From Microbacterium hydrocarbonoxydans (lineage in GTDB: Bacteria; Actinomycetota; Actinomycetes; Actinomycetales; Microbacteriaceae): a DNA stretch of 64,000 nucleotides. Location of the stretch: positions 124,001-188,000 of the forward strand of contig NZ_JYJB01000007.1 of assembly GCF_000956475.1 (NCBI RefSeq). The letters run 5' to 3'. The notes below the pieces were generated by a model. The model made no database searches, was not told the DNA's origin, and was given only the letters and a program-made list of their open reading frames with translations. Shown here one piece after another: positions 8,862 to 17,669 of this stretch. Each line of letters starts with the position of its first letter. Position 1 is the first letter of the stretch. The position numbers were made by a program, and so were the translations under genes.

Positions 8862-10559
8862 GTGAGCATCGATTCGACAGCCCAGCAGGCCCTGACCCCG
8901 AAGCGACAGGACGCCGCCGCCACGTGGTGGCGCCAGGCGGCGGTGTATCAGATCTACCCGCGGAGCTTCGCCGATCTGAACGGCGACGGCATCGGCGACC
9001 TGAAGGGGATCACGTCGCGGGTCGGGTACCTCGAGGCGCTCGGCATCGACGCGGTCTGGCTGAGCCCGTTCTACCCCTCTGCGCTCGCCGACGGCGGCTA
9101 CGACGTCGACGACTACCGCGACGTCGATCCGCGCATCGGCACGCTCGCCGATTTCGACGAGATGACCGCAGCCCTGCACGGGGTGGGTATCAAGGTGATC
9201 GTCGACATCGTCCCGAACCACTCGTCGAATCGGCACCGGTTCTTCAAGGCCGCGCTCGACGCGCCGAAGGGTTCTTCCGAGCGCGACCGGTACATCTTCC
9301 GCGACGGCCTCGGGGCGAACGGCGAGCTGCCACCCGCCGACTGGCAGTCGGTGTTCGGCGGATCCGCGTGGGAACCCGTGGGCGACGGCCAGTGGTATCT
9401 GCACACCTTCGCGAAGGAGCAGCCAGACTTCAACTGGGACAACGGCGATGTGCGCGAGGAGTTCCTCACCACGCTGCGCTTCTGGTCGGACCGCGGTGTC
9501 GACGGATTCCGCGTCGACGTCGCGCATCTGCTCATGAAGGAGCTGCCCGACGTCCTGCCGACCGTCGCCGAGCTCGCCCGGATCGACGAGGCGTCCGGTC
9601 GCCATCCACTGCGCGACCGCGATGAAGTGCACGAGATCTACGCCGAGTGGCGAAAGGTCTTCGACGAGTACGACCCGCCGCGCATCGCCGTCGCCGAGGC
9701 CTGGGTGACGACGCCGGAGCGCCGCGCGAAGTACGCTTCGCCGCTGGGTCTCGGCCAGGCGTTCAACTTCGACCTGCTGACGGCCGACTTCGATGCGGCG
9801 CAGTTCCGCCGCATCGTCTCCGACAACCTGCTGCAGGCCACCGTCACCGGGTCGTCGTCGACCTGGGTGCTCTCGAATCACGACGTCACCCGTCACGCCA
9901 CCCGCTACGGGCTCGCGCCCTTGCACGGGCGCAATGTGAAGCAGGGCACCGAGTGGATCATCGCCGGAGCGCCTGAGGATCAGATCGACCGCGAGCAGGG
10001 GCTTCGTTGCGCTCGTGCCGCGACCCTGTTCCTGCTGGGGCTGCCCGGCAGCGCCTATCTCTACCAGGGCGAGGAGCTCGGACTGCACGAGGTCGCCTAC
10101 ATCCCCGACGGGCGGCGGCAGGATCCCGCGTACATCCGCTCGCGCGACGCGGGCGCATGGAGCTACGACGGTCTCGGGAGGGACGGATGCCGCGTGCCGC
10201 TGCCCTGGTCGACCGACACCTCGTCGTACGGATTCGGACCGGGCGGCGCGCACCTTCCGCAGCCGGAGTGGTTCGCCGATGTCGCGGTGTCGGTGCAGGA
10301 GGGCGAGCCGGACTCGACCCTGAACCTGTACCGTCGCGCGTTCGCTCTTCGACACGAGCTGCAGACGGCCGAATCGCTGGAATGGCTCGATTTCGACTCT
10401 CCCGAGGTGCTGCACTTCCGGCGGAGCAACGGCTGGGAGGTCGTCACGAACTTCGGCGAGACGTCGGTGCGGATGCCGGCGGGCGAGGTCGTGCTGTCGA
10501 GCCGTGAGCTGATCGGTGAGGAGCTGCTGGGGCAGGCGACGGTCTGGCTCAGGCGCTGA
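8862..10559 (+). CDS. GH13 alpha-glucosidase / oligo-1,6-glucosidase
   Basis: A 565-residue cytoplasmic glycoside hydrolase of family 13 with no signal peptide. Conserved regions are all present: VYQIYPRSFADLNGDG near the start, DIVPNHSS, GFRVDVAH with nucleophile Asp219, AEAW with acid/base Glu279 and SNHD with Asp341. It should release glucose from maltose, isomaltose or short malto-oligosaccharides taken up by the cell. GTG 8862 follows GAGGAGG (8851-8857); the frame continues upstream but the extra sequence is not conserved in type. It pairs logically with the secreted alpha-amylase at 23.7 kb, which would supply the oligosaccharides, though the genes are 13 kb apart. Confidence 0.93.
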   Translation: MSIDSTAQQALTPKRQDAAATWWRQAAVYQIYPRSFADLNGDGIGDLKGITSRVGYLEALGIDAVWLSPFYPSALADGGYDVDDYRDVDPRIGTLADFDEMTAALHGVGIKVIVDIVPNHSSNRHRFFKAALDAPKGSSERDRYIFRDGLGANGELPPADWQSVFGGSAWEPVGDGQWYLHTFAKEQPDFNWDNGDVREEFLTTLRFWSDRGVDGFRVDVAHLLMKELPDVLPTVAELARIDEASGRHPLRDRDEVHEIYAEWRKVFDEYDPPRIAVAEAWVTTPERRAKYASPLGLGQAFNFDLLTADFDAAQFRRIVSDNLLQATVTGSSSTWVLSNHDVTRHATRYGLAPLHGRNVKQGTEWIIAGAPEDQIDREQGLRCARAATLFLLGLPGSAYLYQGEELGLHEVAYIPDGRRQDPAYIRSRDAGAWSYDGLGRDGCRVPLPWSTDTSSYGFGPGGAHLPQPEWFADVAVSVQEGEPDSTLNLYRRAFALRHELQTAESLEWLDFDSPEVLHFRRSNGWEVVTNFGETSVRMPAGEVVLSSRELIGEELLGQATVWLRR

Positions 10560-10577
10560 GAGCGGCTGCTATTCCGG

Positions 10578-11261
10578 TCACCGTTCCGGCTCGACGAGGC
10601 CGGTCTCGTACGCGAGAACGACGAGGGCGACGCGATCGCGTCGGTCGAGTTTGCCGAGCAGACGGCTCACGTACGTGCGGGAAGTGGCGGGGCTGAGGAA
10701 CAGCTCGGTGGCGATCTCGTCGTTGGTGAGGCCCCGGCCCACGAGAGTGAGCACCTCGCGCTCGCGTTCGCTCAGCCCGGCGAGCGGCGTCTGATCGGGG
10801 AGGCGCCCTGCGCCGGAGGCGACGGCGCGCATCACCGATGCGGTGACGGTGGGCGAGAGCAGTGAGTCGCCCGCCGCGACGGTGCGGATCGCGGTACGCA
10901 GGTCGTCGGGCGAGACGTCTTTCAGCAGGTACCCGGACGCTCCGGCGCGGATCGCGTCGTACACATGGTCGTCCTCGTCGAACGTCGTCAGTATCAGCAC
11001 GCGGATGCCGTCGAGCGCAGCATCCGCGACGATCTGTCGCGTCGCCTCGAGTCCATCCATCACCGGCATCCGGATGTCCATCAGCACGACATCGGGCCGG
11101 AGTTCGCGCACGCGCGACAGACCGCTGCGCCCGTCGGCGGCCTCGCCGACCACGACGATGTCTCCGGAGCGCTCGGCGAGGGGCCGCAACCCGGCGCGCA
11201 CGAGCTCCTGGTCGTCCACGACCACGATGCGGATCGGGTCGCTGATGTCGCTGTCGGTCAT
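10578..11261 (-). CDS. NarL/LuxR-type response regulator
   Basis: A 227-residue response regulator. The receiver domain (residues 10-128) has the acidic pocket VVDDQE, phospho-acceptor Asp62 in LMDIRMP, the conserved Thr in ILTTFDE and Lys in LLKDVSP. The C-terminal LuxR-type HTH (about residues 160-220) carries LSEREREVLTLVGRGLTNDEIA. The start ATG overlaps the stop codon of the histidine kinase (ATGA), so the two are one operon and a cognate pair. The target is unknown; the divergent membrane protein/multicopper oxidase operon on the other side of the kinase is the obvious candidate. Confidence 0.94.
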   Translation of the reverse strand: MTDSDISDPIRIVVVDDQELVRAGLRPLAERSGDIVVVGEAADGRSGLSRVRELRPDVVLMDIRMPVMDGLEATRQIVADAALDGIRVLILTTFDEDDHVYDAIRAGASGYLLKDVSPDDLRTAIRTVAAGDSLLSPTVTASVMRAVASGAGRLPDQTPLAGLSEREREVLTLVGRGLTNDEIATELFLSPATSRTYVSRLLGKLDRRDRVALVVLAYETGLVEPER

Positions 11262-12400
11262 GCTGCTCCGTTCGGGATCCGCGCCGTGACGACGAAGCCA
11301 CTCGGGCTCGGCTGCGCCTCGAGCGTGCCGCCGAGAAGCTCTGCTCGCTCCTTCATTCCGCGGATGCCGGCTCCGGGGGTGCCGGCTCCGGGGGTGCCGT
11401 GTACACCTGATGCCTGCCCGTCATCGGCGACCCGGATCGTCAGCGCTCCGTCCTCGTCGCGGATCGTGAGCGACACGCTCGTGGCGCGGGCATGCCGCAG
11501 CACGTTCGTGACCGATTCCTGCACGATGCGGAAGGCCGCGGCATCCGCTGATCGCGTCAACGCATCCGGCGCGATCCGAAGATCGACGTCGACCTGCAGG
11601 CCGGCCGCCCGTGCGGCATCGGCGACGACATCGAGCGAGGCGAGACCCAACACCGGTGCGGGGTCGGGCTCGCGATCGTCGCGCAGGACCTTGACGGTGC
11701 GTCGGAGCTCACGGAGGGCGTCAGCGGTCGCCGCGCGGACCTGGTCGATCGCCGCCCGAGTCTCGTCTTCATCGATCGCTTCGCTCGCGACTCCCGCGTG
11801 CAGCGCGGCGACCGAGAGCGTGTGCCCGATGGTGTCGTGCAGATCACGGGCCATGCGCAGGCGCTCCGCTTGCATCCGCCCCTCCGCCGCGAGTGCCGCT
11901 TCGGATGCGGTGAGCGCGGCGATCTGCGCGGTGCGTTCACGCGCTTCGCGGGCGAGGCGGACAGCCGCGCCCAAAGCGATCGCGGCTGCAGCGAGTGCGA
12001 CCTCTGTGACGAAGGTGTAGCCGTTGAGCGTCGAGTCCGGCTCCGAGCCGTCGAGGCGAAAGTAGGTGGCGACGCCGAGCAACACGGCGGCGGCGCCGAT
12101 GGCCCACAGCGTGCGCCGCTGTTCGGCGGCGGAGAACAGTGCACCCACGGCAGGAAGGACCATGCCGATCGGTGGAAGATCGAGCGTGTAGTACGCGAAG
12201 ATCGCGAGCACTGTGACGATCAGCAGGAGGCGGGGCAGTCGGCGGCGGCCGATCAGCAGCACGCCCAGCCCGACCGCGAACGCGTAGCCGCCGATGGCTC
12301 CTCGCGATGCCGGATCTGCCGCGACGACCACGGCGAGCACCAGCGCCATGGCGATGGCCAGCACCAGATCGGTGAGTCGGGGATCCACCTCGCTGCGCAT
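11258..12400 (-). CDS. sensor histidine kinase (HisKA_3 / NarL-partner type)
   Basis: A 380-residue membrane kinase. About five hydrophobic segments fill residues 10-145 with no large extracellular loop, suggesting an intramembrane or envelope-state sensor. A helical linker leads to the HisKA_3 dimerisation domain with phospho-acceptor His188 (RMARDLHDTIGH), then a HATPase_c domain with the N-box (ESVTNVLRHA) and a G-rich lid. ATG 12400 is chosen because it opens directly before the first membrane helix; longer frames upstream are low complexity. It overlaps the response regulator by 4 bases and diverges from the 12563-14469 operon across a 162-base gap. Confidence 0.92.
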   Translation of the reverse strand: MRSEVDPRLTDLVLAIAMALVLAVVVAADPASRGAIGGYAFAVGLGVLLIGRRRLPRLLLIVTVLAIFAYYTLDLPPIGMVLPAVGALFSAAEQRRTLWAIGAAAVLLGVATYFRLDGSEPDSTLNGYTFVTEVALAAAAIALGAAVRLAREARERTAQIAALTASEAALAAEGRMQAERLRMARDLHDTIGHTLSVAALHAGVASEAIDEDETRAAIDQVRAATADALRELRRTVKVLRDDREPDPAPVLGLASLDVVADAARAAGLQVDVDLRIAPDALTRSADAAAFRIVQESVTNVLRHARATSVSLTIRDEDGALTIRVADDGQASGVHGTPGAGTPGAGIRGMKERAELLGGTLEAQPSPSGFVVTARIPNGAA

Positions 12401-12562
12401 GCCTCCAGAGTATGCGTGCGCCCGGCGAGCCGCGATCGCATCGTGGCGACCGCGATGTCGCCCCGGGGCGACGTGGACGGTGTCGCTTCGTCGTTCCAGG
12501 GATGCTGCGGTAGACGCCGCCGTGCGGATGTGTGCGCCGCCGACCGCGGCGAGGCTGAGGGC

Positions 12563-12946
12563 ATGACTGAGATCATCCCTCCCACCACCCGCCCCGGCCT
12601 GCCCTGGCCGCTCATCGTCGGGCTCTCCGCCCTTGCGCTGCTCTGGCCGCTCGCCGAACTGATCGGCATCGGTCAGGGCGCCCCGCGCGCCCTGACGATC
12701 ATCGCGATCATCGCCGTCACGTGGATCTGCGTGGTCGGTCTCGGCGGAGTGCCGCGCCCCGTGCCGGTGCTCGCCCTCACCGGGCTGGGGCACGGAATCA
12801 TCTCGATGATCGCCGCCGCGATCTTCGGGGGCTTCGATCAGCCGGTGTGGACCATCTTCATCGCCCTGGGCATCGACGCGTTCTGGGGGGCGGTCGCAGG
12901 GCTCATGGCGCTGGGTATCCAGAAGATCTGGGGGAGTCGGGCATGA
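12563..12946 (+). CDS. hypothetical four-helix membrane protein
   Basis: A 127-residue protein made almost entirely of four hydrophobic helices (about residues 15-33, 42-60, 66-88 and 94-118). I do not recognise the family. Its stop codon overlaps the start of the multicopper oxidase gene (ATGA at 12943-12946), so it is translationally coupled to an extracytoplasmic copper enzyme. It may help in membrane handling of copper or the oxidase, but this is inference from position only. It lies divergent to a two-component system. Confidence 0.75.
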   Translation: MTEIIPPTTRPGLPWPLIVGLSALALLWPLAELIGIGQGAPRALTIIAIIAVTWICVVGLGGVPRPVPVLALTGLGHGIISMIAAAIFGGFDQPVWTIFIALGIDAFWGAVAGLMALGIQKIWGSRA

Positions 12947-14469
12947 GAACCTGCTCCGACGGCCTGCTGCGGTGCTTGGCGGGCATCGCGGGTGTCGCGG
13001 CCGTCGTGTCTCTGCTCACCGCGTGCGACACGATCTCGACGACCGCGGTGATCCCGCGCGATTTCGTGAACGAGCTCGCCATCCCGCCCGAGGCGCCCTC
13101 TTCGCTGGAAGACGGCGTGCGCACGTTCCGGCTCACAGCCGAGGCGGGTCGGACAGCCTTCGCCGGCGTGGAACCCGCTACCGCGACCTGGGGCTTCAGC
13201 GGCTCGTTCCTCGGACCGACCCTGCGGGCGCAGCGGGGCGAGCGGGTCGCGTTCGAGATCGAGAACGACCTCCCCGAAGCGACCAGCGTGCACTGGCACG
13301 GGATGCATCTGCCGGCCGCGATGGATGGCGGCCCGCACCAGATGATCGCCCCGGGCGATGTCTGGCGCCCGACCTGGATCATCGATCAGCCAGCCGCGAC
13401 GCTCTGGTACCACCCGCATCCGCACGGGGCCACCGAGCAGCACGTGTACCGAGGACTCGCCGGCTTGTTCATCCTCGACGACGACGCGAGCCTGAGCGCC
13501 GCCCTCCCGCAGGACTATGGCGTGGATGACCTGCCCCTCATCGTGCAGGACAAGCAGTTCGATGACGACGGCCGACTCGTGCTGCGCGACGACGGGTCGG
13601 AACCGGGGTCGTTGGGCGACACGATCATGGTGAACGGGACGGTCGGCGCGTATCAGGAGGTCACGACGGAGAGGGTGCGCCTGCGGCTGCTGAACGGCTC
13701 GACCGCACGCACCTACACGTTCGAGATCCCCGATCGGCAGATGACGCTGATCGCCACCGACGGAGGCTTTCTCGACGCGCCCCTGCCGATGGAGCAGGTA
13801 AGGCTCGCGCCCGGGGAGAGAGCCGAAGTCGTCGTCGCGTTCGCGCCGGGCGAGACCGTACGGCTGAGGTCGGCGAAGACGCAACTCGGCGGCATCCTGC
13901 TGCCCGGGACCAGCGGCGGCAACGATGCCTTCGACGTGCTGGAGTTCCGTGCGGCATCGTCGCTGACGCCGTCGCCGGAGCCGTCGTGGCCTCGCGCAGC
14001 GGATGCCGTCGCAGACGAGATGCACGAGGACGAAGCGAGCACGAACCGCTCCTTCGTGCTCGAGGAACGGGAGATCAACGGCGAGAGGATGGACATGTCG
14101 CGCATCGACGAGGTCGTGCACGTCGGCGACACAGAGGTGTGGACGGTGCGCAGCTCGCAGCCGATTCCGCATAGCTTCCACATCCACGACGTGCAGTTCC
14201 GGGTGCTCACGATCGACGGGAGCGCGCCGCCCGCCAAGCTGGCCGGCCCGAAGGACACGATCTACCTCGAGCCGAACCGCGAGTACCGCCTCCTGGTGCG
14301 TTTCGAGGACTACGCGGATCCCGAGATGCCCTACATGTACCACTGCCACATGCTGCTGCACGAGGACGAGGGCATGATGGGGCAGTTCGTCGTGATCGAG
14401 CCGGGTCAGGAGGATCAGGTGAAGGCGCCCGACACTGTCATGCCGTCAGGGCACGCCGACCACCACTGA
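12943..14469 (+). CDS. multicopper oxidase, lipoprotein
   Basis: A 508-residue multicopper oxidase with three cupredoxin domains. All copper motifs are visible: HWHGMH (117-122), HPHPHG (157-162), HSFHIH (410-415) and HCHMLLHEDEGM (467-478), which supplies the type-1 Cys468, His473 and axial Met478. The N-terminus is a lipoprotein signal peptide with lipobox LLTAC, so the enzyme should be anchored outside the cytoplasmic membrane. Such enzymes oxidise Cu(I) or phenols and are common in copper tolerance (CueO-like). A C-terminal GHADHH tail could bind extra metal. It is coupled to the upstream membrane protein and sits divergent to a two-component system that may sense copper or envelope stress. 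Confidence 0.94.
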   Translation: MRTCSDGLLRCLAGIAGVAAVVSLLTACDTISTTAVIPRDFVNELAIPPEAPSSLEDGVRTFRLTAEAGRTAFAGVEPATATWGFSGSFLGPTLRAQRGERVAFEIENDLPEATSVHWHGMHLPAAMDGGPHQMIAPGDVWRPTWIIDQPAATLWYHPHPHGATEQHVYRGLAGLFILDDDASLSAALPQDYGVDDLPLIVQDKQFDDDGRLVLRDDGSEPGSLGDTIMVNGTVGAYQEVTTERVRLRLLNGSTARTYTFEIPDRQMTLIATDGGFLDAPLPMEQVRLAPGERAEVVVAFAPGETVRLRSAKTQLGGILLPGTSGGNDAFDVLEFRAASSLTPSPEPSWPRAADAVADEMHEDEASTNRSFVLEEREINGERMDMSRIDEVVHVGDTEVWTVRSSQPIPHSFHIHDVQFRVLTIDGSAPPAKLAGPKDTIYLEPNREYRLLVRFEDYADPEMPYMYHCHMLLHEDEGMMGQFVVIEPGQEDQVKAPDTVMPSGHADHH

Positions 14470-14482
14470 GGCGTCGCGGCGG

Positions 14483-14806
14483 CTATTCGAGCCATTCCGT
14501 GATGAAGCGCTCGTTCGCGTGCACGTGGGTGGCTTCGTAGGTGCCAGCGTCGAGCACCTCGAAGCGATGTGCGACCAGCGCGGGGGCGACGACGATCTGG
14601 CCGCCGACGCCCACGATCTGCTCCTCGCCGACGGTGAATAGCGCCCGTCCGCTGCGGATGATGAACGTCTCGACGTACGGATGCCGGTGCAGGCGAGCGC
14701 CGCGCCCGGGGGTCGTGATGTACTCGCGCATGATGCTCACAGGTGAGTCGAACAGGAATCCCTCGATGTCTTCGTCGCGGGCGACGTCGATGGGCTGGAT
14801 GGTCAT
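14483..14806 (-). CDS. cupin domain protein
   Basis: A 107-residue single-domain cupin. Motif 1 is visible as RLHRHPYVETFIIRSGRA (two His and one Glu metal ligands) and motif 2 as VAPALVAHRFEV. A strong GGAGGAA site precedes ATG 14806. Function is not predictable from a stand-alone cupin; it could be a small sugar/antibiotic isomerase or a metal-binding sensor. It is convergent with the multicopper oxidase with only 13 bases between the stops. Confidence 0.85.
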   Translation of the reverse strand: MTIQPIDVARDEDIEGFLFDSPVSIMREYITTPGRGARLHRHPYVETFIIRSGRALFTVGEEQIVGVGGQIVVAPALVAHRFEVLDAGTYEATHVHANERFITEWLE

Positions 14807-14885
14807 GATTCCTCCGTTCCCGACCGAGGCTACGCCTCTCGTCGGTAGAGGTGAACCCTCGCACCCCTCCGGAGTTCGGCTTGCG

Positions 14886-15028
14886 GCGTTTCGTCTCGCT
14901 TCGCTCGCTCAACGACCCGGGGATGGTGAGTGCCCGGGGTGGTGGAGCCTTCCCGGGTCGTTGAGCGAGGAGCGCCAGCGACGAGCGCCGTACTGAACGA
15001 GCGAAGCGAGTCGAAGTGACGAAACGCG
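14886..15028. repeat. dispersed palindromic repeat (family 2), three arms
   Basis: One arm runs CGTTTCGTCTCGCTTCGC and on through CTCAACGACC (from 14887), a complementary arm (CGTTGAGCGAGGAGCG) follows at about 14959, and a third, diverged arm ending GACGAAACG closes the element next to the stop codon of the phytase-like/GDPD gene. The same unit is found at 17370-17513, 29856-29889, 35665-35750 and inside a gene at 44511-44646. It lies between divergently facing and convergent gene ends and may work as a terminator. Confidence 0.8.
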
Positions 15029-15029
15029 G

Positions 15030-17261
15030 TCAGCCGACGGTGGCGGCGATGTCGGGCTGGTCGCTGAAGATGCCGTCCATGCCCGCGTCGAGGAACACCC
15101 GGATCTCGCCGTCCAGGTCACCGGGCGCGATCGGATCGGCCGACGAGCGGAACTCGACCGGCAGGTACTGGTTCTCCAGGCGGAACGTCCAGCCGTGCAC
15201 GTCGAGGCCTGCGGCGTGAGCATCCGCGATCACCGGCGACGGCGACGAGAGCCGCCCCTCCGGCGTGCGGGGGATCAGCACCGACTTCTCGGCGCCGATG
15301 CCGTCGGCGTACGACGCGACCTCGGCGAGCCCGGCGGGCTTCACGAGGTCGGCATAGGTGCGCGCGTCACCGGCGAGCGTGAAGTCGTAGGGGCGGCCCG
15401 ACGAGTTGATCAGCTGTGCGAGGTGCACGTCGGTGAGGCCGTTCAGCTCCTTCAGGTTCGCGACCTCGAAGCTCTGCACGATCACCGGAGCGTCGGCGGA
15501 ATCGACGCCGTTCGCCTGCAGGGCGGCGACCAGCGGCTCTTCGAGCGAGAGCCCGATCGAGTCGAAGTACGACGGATGCTTCGTCTCGGGGTAGACGCCG
15601 ATCTGCCGGCCGTCGCAGCTCACGGAGTGCCGCGCGAGGTCGATGACCTCGTCGAGCGTGGGGATCATGTACAACCCGTCGAAGGCGGTGTTCGCGGGAC
15701 GCGTCTGCGGCAGACGCTCCTTGGCGCGCAGCGTGCGCAGCTCGGCGAAGGTGAAGTCCTCGGTGAACCAGCCGGTGGTCTTCACCCCATCGATCGTCTT
15801 TGTCGTCTTGCGGCTCGCGAACTCGGGGTGAGCGGCGACGTCGGTCGTGCCGCTGATCTCGTTCTCGTGGCGGGTGACCAGCACGCCGTCCTTCGTCGAG
15901 ACCACGTCGGGCTCGATGTAGTCGGCGCACTGCACGATCGCCTGCTCGTACGAGGCGAGGGTGTGCTCCGGGCGGTAGCCGCTGGCGCCGCGGTGCCCGA
16001 TCACGGTGACCTGCTCGGGCTCGACTTTGGTGCGGTCGAGGTCGATGATCGCGAACTCGGTGTCGTCGGGGGTGCCGGTGACGCGCGCGTCGTTGCCCGG
16101 GTAGTTGTTGTCGTTCGCGATCAGCAGGTCGCCGTTCCCCAGCTGCACGATGGTCTCGAGCGACTGCACGGGCAGTGACCACACCTCACCGGTGCCGTAG
16201 CCGTTGCCGGAGCTCAGGCCATCCGGGTTCGCGATGCGCAGGGCGTCGAAGACCAGGCTCTTCTCGACGAAGCCCTCGGCATCCGTCTTCTTCAGGTCGA
16301 TCTCGTAGATGCGCTTGGTGACCGCCTGGTCGCCCTCGAAGTCGTCGCGCTCGACGACGAGGAGCCTGTCGTTCTTGACCGTGAAGGCGTCGCCGATCAC
16401 GTTCGGCTCCTGGTCGGTCTGGTAGCTCCAGGTGCGACCGGTGTACGCGCCGCGCTTGGTGTCGAACTCGAGGATCTCGCGGTGGCGCAGGTCGGTGTCG
16501 TCGGCGTAGGAGCCCTCGACGATCGGGTAGAGATAGCGACCGTTGACGGATGCGGCCAGCGCCTCGAATCCGCGGCTCGCTCGCACGCGCGGCGTCTCAC
16601 CCGGCTGCAGGTACGGGTTCTGCGGCGACTTCGCGCCGTCGAGGGAGAAGGGCTTGCCGAGCAGCGTGCCCTCGGCGTCGAAGTGCAGCAGGAAGGGGCC
16701 GAACTCGTCGCCCACCCAGAACGTGCCGTCCTTCGCGCGCACGAGCGACTCGATGTCGAAGTCGGCGCCGGTCAGCAGGCGGTCGGCGGTGCCGTCGTTC
16801 ACGATCGGGAAGTCGAGGACGTGGTTGCGGTCGTTGTACGAGATGAAGCGCTCGACGGAGACCGCGCCGGAACCGCCCTGCGCCGTCTGCCAGTCGGGGC
16901 GCACGAGATAGCTGCGCAGCAGGAAGTCGGCGGAGTTGCCCTTCGCGCCGAAGCCGTTGTCGGGCTGCGCCCAGAACGTGCCGTCGCCGTTCTCGACCAC
17001 GGCGGAGAACCCGGGGATGACCTGGCCGTCCCACGGACCCTGGCGGCCGTTGCCTGCCGAAGCCTGGGCGCCGGACGGCGGCCCGTCGGCGAGGAAGTCG
17101 GCCGACAGCTCGGCCCAGGCGACGAGCGTCGGCTCGAACGCGTGGTTCGGAGAGGTGGGGGTGGTCTGGTTGCCGGCCGCCTGCGCGGGGGCGGCGAGCA
17201 GCAGGGTTGCGGCGGTCGCGGTGACGACGGCGGCGGCGATGGCGCGATGGACTCTTCTCAT
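15030..17261 (-). CDS. secreted esterase-like phytase / glycerophosphodiester phosphodiesterase fusion
   Basis: A 743-residue exported protein. Residues 1-29 are a Sec signal peptide ending AQA. Residues ~40-400 match the phytase-like esterase beta-propeller domain in style (GFEALAASVNGRYLYPIVEG, DNDN, WVGDEFGPF). Residues ~420-740 are a GDPD TIM barrel with HRGASGYRPEHTLASY (catalytic His-Arg and Glu), EPDVVSTKDGVLVTRHE and YPETKHPSYF. It should hydrolyse glycerophosphodiesters, and perhaps other phosphoesters, outside the cell to scavenge phosphate. The fused architecture is known in actinobacteria. The gene is isolated, flanked on both sides by family-2 palindromes. Confidence 0.9.
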   Translation of the reverse strand: MRRVHRAIAAAVVTATAATLLLAAPAQAAGNQTTPTSPNHAFEPTLVAWAELSADFLADGPPSGAQASAGNGRQGPWDGQVIPGFSAVVENGDGTFWAQPDNGFGAKGNSADFLLRSYLVRPDWQTAQGGSGAVSVERFISYNDRNHVLDFPIVNDGTADRLLTGADFDIESLVRAKDGTFWVGDEFGPFLLHFDAEGTLLGKPFSLDGAKSPQNPYLQPGETPRVRASRGFEALAASVNGRYLYPIVEGSYADDTDLRHREILEFDTKRGAYTGRTWSYQTDQEPNVIGDAFTVKNDRLLVVERDDFEGDQAVTKRIYEIDLKKTDAEGFVEKSLVFDALRIANPDGLSSGNGYGTGEVWSLPVQSLETIVQLGNGDLLIANDNNYPGNDARVTGTPDDTEFAIIDLDRTKVEPEQVTVIGHRGASGYRPEHTLASYEQAIVQCADYIEPDVVSTKDGVLVTRHENEISGTTDVAAHPEFASRKTTKTIDGVKTTGWFTEDFTFAELRTLRAKERLPQTRPANTAFDGLYMIPTLDEVIDLARHSVSCDGRQIGVYPETKHPSYFDSIGLSLEEPLVAALQANGVDSADAPVIVQSFEVANLKELNGLTDVHLAQLINSSGRPYDFTLAGDARTYADLVKPAGLAEVASYADGIGAEKSVLIPRTPEGRLSSPSPVIADAHAAGLDVHGWTFRLENQYLPVEFRSSADPIAPGDLDGEIRVFLDAGMDGIFSDQPDIAATVG

Positions 17262-17369
17262 GCCCGCGAGTCAACCGGCGGCCGTCGGCATCGCCGTGAC
17301 TTGACCGTGGCCGCACGGTGACGACGTGGTGAACGGATGCTGGACGCTGAGGTCGTGCTCGGAGACGGG

Positions 17370-17513
17370 CGTTTCGTCTCGCTTCGCTCGCTCAACGACC
17401 GCCGCCGCGGGTGCCTCGCTCGCTCAACGACCGCGGCGGGTGCTTCGCTCGCTCGACGACCGCGGATTCCTGCGGGTCGTTGAGCGAGGAGCGCCAGCGA
17501 CGAGACGAAACGC
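17370..17513. repeat. dispersed palindromic repeat (family 2), multi-arm
   Basis: A full arm from 17370 (CGTTTCGTCTCGCTTCGC...) is followed by two partial copies of TCGCTCGCTCAACGACCGC (about 17416 and 17443) and then by the complementary arm 17474-17513 that ends GACGAAACGCG. The outer arms can fold over ~140 bases with internal alternatives. It fills most of the gap between the GDPD gene and the small membrane protein gene. Confidence 0.8.
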
Positions 17514-17531
17514 GGTGAGTCCGCCGAGGCC

Positions 17532-17669
17532 TCAGCCGAACAGCAGCGTGAGCACGGTCGCGCCGCCGCCGCCGAGGATCAGCGCGATGATGACCGTCCA
17601 CGCGACGACGCGGATGCGTCGGTTGCGGCGGACGTCGAGGTCGCCGTAGTCCTCCGCGTCGCCGCTCAT
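17532..17669 (-). CDS. 45-residue single-pass membrane protein overlapping purL
   Basis: The ATG (17669-17667) shares the stop codon region of purL (ATGA overlap). The product has an acidic then strongly basic N-terminus (DVRRNRRIR) and one membrane helix (about residues 24-44, [19 protein letters not shown]). It is easily missed because of its size. The overlap, RBS-free coupling and clean N-in topology signal (positive residues before the helix) support a real gene. Function unknown. Confidence 0.6.
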   Translation of the reverse strand: MSGDAEDYGDLDVRRNRRIRVVAWTVIIALILGGGGATVLTLLFG

